A stretch of DNA of 64,000 bases from WRDF01 sp031552235 (GTDB lineage: Bacteria; Bacteroidota; Bacteroidia; Bacteroidales; Rikenellaceae): NCBI GenBank assembly GCA_031552235.1, contig JAVBMR010000011.1, positions 13,567-77,566 of the forward strand. The letters are read 5' to 3'. Every line of letters starts with the position of its first letter. The stretch's first letter is position 1. The translations under genes and the position numbers were made by a program. Shown in pieces: positions 59,176 to 64,000 of this stretch. Under the pieces are notes generated by a model, which was not told the DNA's origin, made no database searches, and saw nothing but the letters and a program-made list of their open reading frames with translations.

Positions 59176-59582
59176 GCAGAGGCCTCGACAACAACAACCC
59201 GGGAAACATCCGCCTGTCGGCCACGGCCTATCTCGGCGAAGTGAAGCCGTCACGCGACAAAGCGTTCAAGCAATTCGAAACCATGGCGTGGGGATACCGC
59301 GCCATATTCGTACTGCTGCACACATACGGCGTGAAGCACGGGCTGAGAAGCATAGAAGCTATCGTGAAGCGTTACGCACCGCCAACCGAAAACGACACGG
59401 AACGCTATGTTTCGTTCGTTGCGTACCGCTCGGGCATTGCGCGTGAACGTGAGATAGACACCCTGTCGGCAGCCGACATGAAACGGATAGTCACCGCTAT
59501 AAGCAGAATGGAAAACGGAGTGGAAGCAGTGGCGGCGGAAATCGACGAAGGCTGGGAACTATTCATGAAACACAAACCGTAG
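59172..59582 (+). CDS. Phage lysin-like muramidase (structural protein P5 type)
   Basis: A protein of 136 residues with no signal peptide. The N-terminal MSRGLDNNNPGNIRLSATAYLGEVKPSRDKAFKQFETMAWGYRA is the family's recognisable part: NNNPGNIR and the Tyr/Arg around AWGYRAIF form the core of this class of small phage lytic enzymes annotated as structural protein P5. The rest (YAPPTENDTERYVSFVAYRSGIA) is typical as well. It overlaps the holin gene and is followed by the spanin-like gene, an intact lysis cassette. Confidence 0.85.
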   Translation: MSRGLDNNNPGNIRLSATAYLGEVKPSRDKAFKQFETMAWGYRAIFVLLHTYGVKHGLRSIEAIVKRYAPPTENDTERYVSFVAYRSGIAREREIDTLSAADMKRIVTAISRMENGVEAVAAEIDEGWELFMKHKP

Positions 59583-59586
59583 CCCG

Positions 59587-60183
59587 ATGAAGCAATCCCT
59601 GTTTTTTATGTTATTGGCCTCGGTATTCCTTGCCGGAATGTTTGTGGCGGGGCGGTGGGGCGTCGCGCAAAAACGCGAACGGCAGAGGCTCGAAGCCAAC
59701 CAGGCGGCGTTCCTTGAAAAAGAACGCGAATATATCCTGCGCGACAGCCTCAACGCGGTTTCTATCGGGATGATGACCCTGAAGACGGCGGAATTCTCGG
59801 AACACTTCTCGGAAATGGCCGCGTTGGTCCGCGACATGGGACTGCGGCTGAAACGTATCGAGAATATCTCGCAAAACGCCATGCGAAGCGATTACGCGAT
59901 AACAGCTCCCGTCAGGGACACGATAATCGCCGTGGACTCGGCAACGTTTGCGAAAGGACTGTCGCTCAGTTACAAAAGCCCATGGATAGAACTCGGCGGG
60001 ACGATAACCGAAGGCACGTTCGAAGGCACGGTCGTAACGTATGATACCCTCACCCAAGTAGTCCACCGCATCCCGAAACGATTCCTTTTCCTAAGGTTCG
60101 GCACTAAAGAACTCAGGCAGGAGATAGTTTCGTCGAACCCGAACACCCGTCTGACATACAGCCGCAGCATAACGATCGAATAA
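59587..60183 (+). CDS. DUF6549-like membrane-anchored protein, possible spanin
   Basis: A protein of 198 residues with an N-terminal membrane anchor (FFMLLASVFLAGMFVAGRWG) and a helical region with several Arg and Glu (KRERQRLEANQAAFLEKEREYIL). The C-terminal half is beta-like (SYKSPWIELGGTITEGTFEGTVVTYD) and ends LTYSRSITIE. The gene right after holin and lysin is the standard place for an inner-membrane spanin. DUF6549 proteins of Bacteroidota phages occupy this position. Last gene of the block; a GAACCA/TGGTTC hairpin follows at about 60207. Confidence 0.65.
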   Translation: MKQSLFFMLLASVFLAGMFVAGRWGVAQKRERQRLEANQAAFLEKEREYILRDSLNAVSIGMMTLKTAEFSEHFSEMAALVRDMGLRLKRIENISQNAMRSDYAITAPVRDTIIAVDSATFAKGLSLSYKSPWIELGGTITEGTFEGTVVTYDTLTQVVHRIPKRFLFLRFGTKELRQEIVSSNPNTRLTYSRSITIE

Positions 60184-60331
60184 CCCGGCGCAGCCCGAAG
60201 CGCACGAACCAACTTACTGGTTCTCATAACGAAAATAAGCCGATTTTTCCCATACACGAACAGCAATGGCACATACTTTGCCCGAAATATTTTCATAAAT
60301 ATCATATCTATTAACTATAAAAGAAAGTATT

Positions 60332-61723
60332 ATGGCACTGCACAAGGTTGACAAAGACAAGTATGAAAGCATGTTCGACATGTATGCACAGGAAGGCAGC
60401 GAAGAGGCCATCCCAAAGTACAAAATGTGCGACAATCCCAACGATCCAAGGCTGATCGTGGACATGCTGCTGGACGAACTCCTGCTCGACGGCAACGCGA
60501 AACAAAACCTGGCTACATTCTGCCAGACAGACGTAGACGCCGAAACGCACGTCCTTATGGATAAATGTATCGACAAGAACATGATCGACAAGGACGAATA
60601 CCCCCAAACGGCCGAGATAGAGAGCCGTTGCGTGCATATCCTTGCTGACCTGTACCACTCGCCCGACAGCAAGAACACACTCGGATGCTCCACCACCGGG
60701 TCTAGCGAAGCAGCGATGCTGGGCGGCCTCGCACTCAAATGGAGATGGCGCCAGCGCCGACAGAAAGAAGGCAAACCGACCGACAAACCGAACATTATTA
60801 CCGGCCCTGTGCAGGTATGCTGGCACAAATTCGCCCGTTATTTCGACGTCGAGATACGCGAGATCCCGATGGAACACGGCCGCCTGCTGATGACGCCCGA
60901 AGAAGTCCTGAAACGCATAGACGAAAACACCATCGGAGTTGTCCCTACTTTCGGCGTTACGTTCACATGCCAATACGAGAACGTAAAGGCCGTGAGCGAC
61001 GCGCTCGATAAATTCGAAAAAGAAACCGGACAGGACATTCCGATCCACGTGGATGCCGCCAGCGGCGGGTTTATCGCCCCGTTCCTGCAACCGGATATCG
61101 TGTGGGACTTCCGCCTGCCCCGTGTGAAATCGATCAACGTTTCGGGGCATAAATTCGGGCTTTCGCCCATCGGGGTGGGCTGGGTGATCTGGCGCGAAGA
61201 GAAAGACCTGCCGGAAGACCTCATATTCCGCGTAAACTACCTCGGAGGCAATATGCCCACGTTCGCGCTCAACTTCTCCCGTCCGGGCGGCCAGATAGTG
61301 GCGCAATATTACAACTTCCTGCGCCACGGGAAAGACGGATACCGCAAAATCCAGCAGGCATGCCTCGACCACGGCATATACATAGCGCAGGAAGTCAAGA
61401 AACTCGGCATGTTCGACCTGCTTTATGACGGTACGGACGGGATTCCCGGCGCCGCCTGGATGCTCAGGGAAGGCAAAGACTGGGGATTCAACCTGTACGA
61501 CCTCTCGGACAGGCTCCGCATGCGCGGCTGGCAGGCGCCGTCCTACTCGCTTCCGGCAAACGCCCAGGACATGGTTGTCCAGCGTGTGCTGATCCGCCAC
61601 GGATTCAGCCGCGACATGGCCGACCTCTTCCTCGCCGACCTGAAACGCTGCATCGAGTTCTTCAAAAAGAACCCCGTGTCACACAAATCGGACGAGAAAG
61701 AATCGGGCGGATATCACCACTAA
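60332..61723 (+). CDS. gadB: Glutamate decarboxylase
   Basis: Decarboxylates glutamate to GABA, consuming a proton. The 463 residues match E. coli GadB. PLP-binding Lys274 lies in INVSGHKFGLSPIGVGW; the substrate region STTGSSEAAMLGGLALKWRW and HVDAASGGFIAPFLQ precede it. The C-terminus ends in GGYHH, in line with the auto-inhibitory His tail of E. coli GadB. No glutamate/GABA antiporter gene is adjacent, and a terminator follows directly. This is a frequent gut-Bacteroidales gene linked to acid resistance. No good TAnnTTTG box was seen; TACTTTG lies 60 bases upstream. Confidence 0.96.
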   Translation: MALHKVDKDKYESMFDMYAQEGSEEAIPKYKMCDNPNDPRLIVDMLLDELLLDGNAKQNLATFCQTDVDAETHVLMDKCIDKNMIDKDEYPQTAEIESRCVHILADLYHSPDSKNTLGCSTTGSSEAAMLGGLALKWRWRQRRQKEGKPTDKPNIITGPVQVCWHKFARYFDVEIREIPMEHGRLLMTPEEVLKRIDENTIGVVPTFGVTFTCQYENVKAVSDALDKFEKETGQDIPIHVDAASGGFIAPFLQPDIVWDFRLPRVKSINVSGHKFGLSPIGVGWVIWREEKDLPEDLIFRVNYLGGNMPTFALNFSRPGGQIVAQYYNFLRHGKDGYRKIQQACLDHGIYIAQEVKKLGMFDLLYDGTDGIPGAAWMLREGKDWGFNLYDLSDRLRMRGWQAPSYSLPANAQDMVVQRVLIRHGFSRDMADLFLADLKRCIEFFKKNPVSHKSDEKESGGYHH

Positions 61724-61747
61724 GGCAGGACATACTATTTTATAGAA

Positions 61748-61776
61748 GGCCGCGCAATAACTTGCGCGGTCTTTTT
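61748..61776 (+). terminator. Terminator of the glutamate decarboxylase gene
   Basis: GGCCGCGCA pairs with TGCGCGGTC over AATAACT, followed by TTTTTG. Confidence 0.85.
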
Positions 61777-61804
61777 GTTTTTTGCGGCAAACATTTTAAC
61801 TTTG
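61775..61804 (+). promoter_or_regulatory. Promoter of the sulfatase gene
   Basis: TTG (61775-61777), 19 bases, TAACTTTG (61797-61804), 39 bases before the start codon. The TTG lies in the tail of the previous terminator. Confidence 0.65.
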
Positions 61805-61842
61805 TATGAGGCAGACTGAACCCTTTGCCCTGTAAAAATGCC

Positions 61843-63390
61843 ATGAAAAAAACGATACTCATCCACGCAGCGTTGGCGATCCCGGCCGCATTGGGCGCAC
61901 AAAAAGCCGAAAGGCCAAACATATTGTTCGCTTTCGGCGACGACTACGGGCGTTATGCCTCGATATACGGCCAGCTTGAAAAGGAAAACGGAATATGCCG
62001 CCTGCTGGAAACCCCGAATTTCGACCGGGTGGCAAGCGAAGGCGTCCTGTTCACAAACGCCCATGTTCCGGCGCCCAGTTCGACGGCGTGCCGCAGTTCC
62101 GTCCTCTCCGGCCAGTATTTCTGGCGTACAGGCAAAGGTGCGTTCCTCCACGGCAAATGGGACGAATCGATACCTTCGTTCCCGTTGATCCTCGAATCGG
62201 ACGGCTACCACATAGGCTACACATACAAAGCATGGGGGCCGGGAGAGGTACTCAACGCCCCGATAGGCGGCGAGAGGACAAAATACCAGCAGTCGGGCGG
62301 GAGGTTCAACACCTTCTCGCAAAACGCCTCCAAAGCTCCGGACGGCGACTACGAAAAAGCAAAGCAGAAACTATACGACGAAGTGGCCGGCAACTTCAAG
62401 GCCTTCCTTAAAGACCGGGACAATGGAGAACCCTTCATGTACTGGTGGGGACCGACAAACACACACCGTGCATGGGAGCAAGGCTCTGGCAAGCAACTTT
62501 GGGGGATAGACCCCGACAAACTTAAAGGGATCATGCCTGCGTTCCTGCCCGACGTGCCTGAGATACGCGAAGACTTTGCCGACTACCTCGGGGAATGTAT
62601 GGCGTTCGACAACGGGTTGGGAGTGCTTATTTCGATCCTTGAAGAAACAGGCGAACTCGACAATACGATAATCGTCGTTAGCGGCGACCACGGCATCCCG
62701 GGCTTCCCCAGGGCGAAAACCAACCTCTACGAACTCGGGACGCATGTCGGGCTGGCTGTGCGTTATCCGGCGAAGATCAAGGGAGGACGGGTGGTCGAAG
62801 ACATGGTGAGCCTGACTGACCTCGCACCCACGTTCCTCGAATACGGTAAATCGGACGTCCCCGGAGTGATGACAGGCCAAAGCCTGAAGAAACTGCTCGA
62901 ATCGGGCAAAAGCGGACAGGCCGACAAGAAGCGCACCTATGTCATCACGGGCCGCGAACGCCATGTGGTAAATGCCAGGGAAGGTTATCTGCCCTATCCG
63001 CAAAGGGCTATTGTCACGCATGAATTCAAATACATCCGCAACTTCGCCCCCGACCGCTGGCCGATAGGGCCGCTCGAAAACGGGCTGCGCGACCTGGACG
63101 GCGGGCCTACCAAGACATGGTTCATGGAGAACTTCACCAATCCGGCATATGAATGGCACGTCGGGCTGGGATTCGCGAAACGCCCTTATGAAGAACTCTA
63201 CGACCTGCGCACCGACCCTGCAGAACTGGTAAACGTGGCGGCAGATCCGAAATACAGGAAAGTACGCGATGAACTATCGGCAACTTTAGACCGCGTCCTG
63301 ACCTCCACGGGCGACCCGCGAATGGCAGACGGCCCATGCGTATACGACCTGCCGGAGTTTACCGGCATGCGAAACGGGGAGCAGAAATAG
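61843..63390 (+). CDS. Secreted Ser-type sulfatase
   Basis: Hydrolyses sulfate esters, probably on host or plant glycans. About 515 residues from MKKTILIHAALAIPAALGAQ (61843), a signal peptide cleaved near residue 20. The metal-binding start is RPNILFAFGDDYGRYASIY. The active-site word is Ser80-Thr-Ala-Cys-Arg84 in HVPAPSSTACRSSVLSGQ, a Ser-type motif with Ala in place of the more usual Pro. It needs an anSME-like radical SAM maturase to convert Ser80 to formylglycine; none is in the window. Further motifs are HTWEQG-type HRAWEQG, VVSGDHGIPGFPRAKTNLYELGTHVG and YDLRTDPAELVNVA. Promoter upstream, then repeats D and C follow. Confidence 0.92.
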   Translation: MKKTILIHAALAIPAALGAQKAERPNILFAFGDDYGRYASIYGQLEKENGICRLLETPNFDRVASEGVLFTNAHVPAPSSTACRSSVLSGQYFWRTGKGAFLHGKWDESIPSFPLILESDGYHIGYTYKAWGPGEVLNAPIGGERTKYQQSGGRFNTFSQNASKAPDGDYEKAKQKLYDEVAGNFKAFLKDRDNGEPFMYWWGPTNTHRAWEQGSGKQLWGIDPDKLKGIMPAFLPDVPEIREDFADYLGECMAFDNGLGVLISILEETGELDNTIIVVSGDHGIPGFPRAKTNLYELGTHVGLAVRYPAKIKGGRVVEDMVSLTDLAPTFLEYGKSDVPGVMTGQSLKKLLESGKSGQADKKRTYVITGRERHVVNAREGYLPYPQRAIVTHEFKYIRNFAPDRWPIGPLENGLRDLDGGPTKTWFMENFTNPAYEWHVGLGFAKRPYEELYDLRTDPAELVNVAADPKYRKVRDELSATLDRVLTSTGDPRMADGPCVYDLPEFTGMRNGEQK

Positions 63391-63405
63391 ATGTAATGCC
63401 TTAAC

Positions 63406-63611
63406 TAAACCACCATGCACTAAAGTACATGGGTTTAGTCAGAGGAATAAATTCCTCTTTCCGGGTTGCTCCGCAACCCGCATCGCCGCCCTTTGGGGCG
63501 GAGGGCGGCGATGAAGAACGGACGAATCGCCAGAAAAAACAAAAATTTATAGAAACTAAAGTAGCCGCAATAAAATTGCGGGGTTTTAACAATTAACAGC
63601 AGACAATAAAC
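63406..63611 (+). repeat. Structured interspersed repeat, family D, copy 2
   Basis: Direct copy of 54944-55157. The stems differ in sequence but are preserved: AAACCACCATG with CATGGGTTT, GGGTTGC/GCAACCC and CGCCGCCCTTTGGGGCGGAGGGCGGCG. It begins 15 bases after the sulfatase stop and merges at 63606 into the next repeat. Confidence 0.85.
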
Positions 63612-63837
63612 CACCACTCAGCAAGCTACTGGGTATTGTAAAGGCTGCAACTGCCTTGCGCAGTCACCACATTAATTTCCTTTTTGTTGCTGATGCCCGG
63701 CAAAACCCGCAAGCGGCATTTGCCCTCGCTGAAGCGCAACATTCCGGGGATCGGCACTTTGTGCCGCCCACGCAGCCACGGAATGTGAATCTATCAAGCA
63801 CAGCAAGCAGCGGGGAGTTAACCCGTAGAGATTAAAC
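63606..63837 (+). repeat. Structured interspersed repeat, family C, copy 2 (long form)
   Basis: Same ends as 14557-14690 (TAAACCACC and GTAGAGATTAAAC) with an extra 100 bases inserted in the middle (hairpins such as GCATTTGCC and GGCACTTTGTGCC). The gap from 63391 to 63886 holds no gene, only these two repeats. Confidence 0.75.
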
Positions 63838-63886
63838 TATAACCGTCCCCGTATTTTTGAGAAACTGTTTAAATTTATTACCGAAG

Positions 63887-64000
63887 TTATTTTTGTTCTA
63901 TCGTCATTGATTTTTCAGGCTCTTCGCCGAAGACGTGGCGGGCCACGGCGAGGAGAAGAAACGGGAAAAGCAGTGGCGATAGGGCGAAAAGAACGAAATT
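63887..64000 (-). CDS. C-terminal end of a membrane protein
   Basis: The last 37 residues of a gene that enters from the right edge: a hydrophobic helix (NFVLFALSPLLFPFLLLAVARHVFG) then a short polar tail ending TIEQK. Too little to place in a family; the helix and Arg-His after it suggest the final membrane span of a transporter or polytopic enzyme, with a cytoplasmic C-terminus. Confidence 0.55.
   Translation of the reverse strand, partial: NFVLFALSPLLFPFLLLAVARHVFGEEPEKSMTIEQK

Noticed and set aside
60311..61600. 429-codon open frame opposite glutamate decarboxylase
   Set aside because: Complement of a gene with all catalytic residues in place.

Overview
The window looks like a chromosomal segment of a Bacteroidales bacterium, most likely Alistipes-like (Rikenellaceae); the genus is an inference. 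The evidence is the many TAnnTTTG minus-7 promoter boxes with a TTG about 19-21 bases upstream, several families largely restricted to Bacteroidota (DUF4369, DUF4831, OmpH-type lipoproteins, the radical-SAM/UDG-like repair pair, a TGS-kinase fusion), and a base composition somewhat above half G+C by eye. Apart from one phage-derived block, the genes are ordinary chromosomal genes.

Layout. 1-1.6 kb: end of an unknown gene, a three-gene YtxH/holin-X operon and tRNA-Lys(CTT). 1.7-6.3 kb (minus): metal ABC permease, LptF/G permease, ribBA, fmt. 6.4-6.9 kb: two adjacent interspersed repeats, one with the anatomy of a MITE. 7-15 kb (plus): lipoprotein, mtaB, a HAMP sensor with no output domain next to trkH, a SPOR-like protein, nfeD-floA, and a monooxygenase-fold lipoprotein. 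15-22.4 kb (minus): a CDP-glycerol-type transferase, DUF2461, L,D-transpeptidase, CapA, ndk, DUF3795 and TrpB2. TrpB2 is preceded by a complete Trp attenuator whose leader peptide has three consecutive Trp codons. 22.8-31.5 kb (plus): split RibD-like reductase and deaminase, alkaline phosphatase, DNA-repair radical SAM pair, DUF4253, fumC, L,D-transpeptidase. 31.7-40.2 kb (minus): AI-2E transporter, AlkD-like protein, TrmN6, then a YbbR-like/coaE/folP/lolD/TIGR02757 operon and an OmpH lipoprotein. 40.3-47.7 kb: ruvA, a PiT phosphate transporter with a PhoU-like tail, two FKBP-like lipoproteins, nucleoside kinase.

48.0-60.2 kb is a phage-derived block, all on the plus strand: tail-like genes, then ClpP-type protease/scaffold, major capsid, a structural protein, portal, connector, holin, lysin and a spanin-like gene. 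I see no integrase, terminase, repressor or tape-measure gene. The two halves are separated by about 1 kb of nested repeats. 60.3-64 kb returns to host genes: glutamate decarboxylase, a Ser-type sulfatase, more repeats, and the C-terminus of a membrane protein.

The most distinctive large-scale property is a set of at least six structured, mosaic intergenic repeat families (called A-F here), inserted repeatedly between genes with no transposase in view. Other points of interest are the Trp attenuator, a stand-alone small RNA gene carrying a nine-codon ORF, an upstream-extended promoter motif shared by three genes, and the terminase-less capsid cluster.
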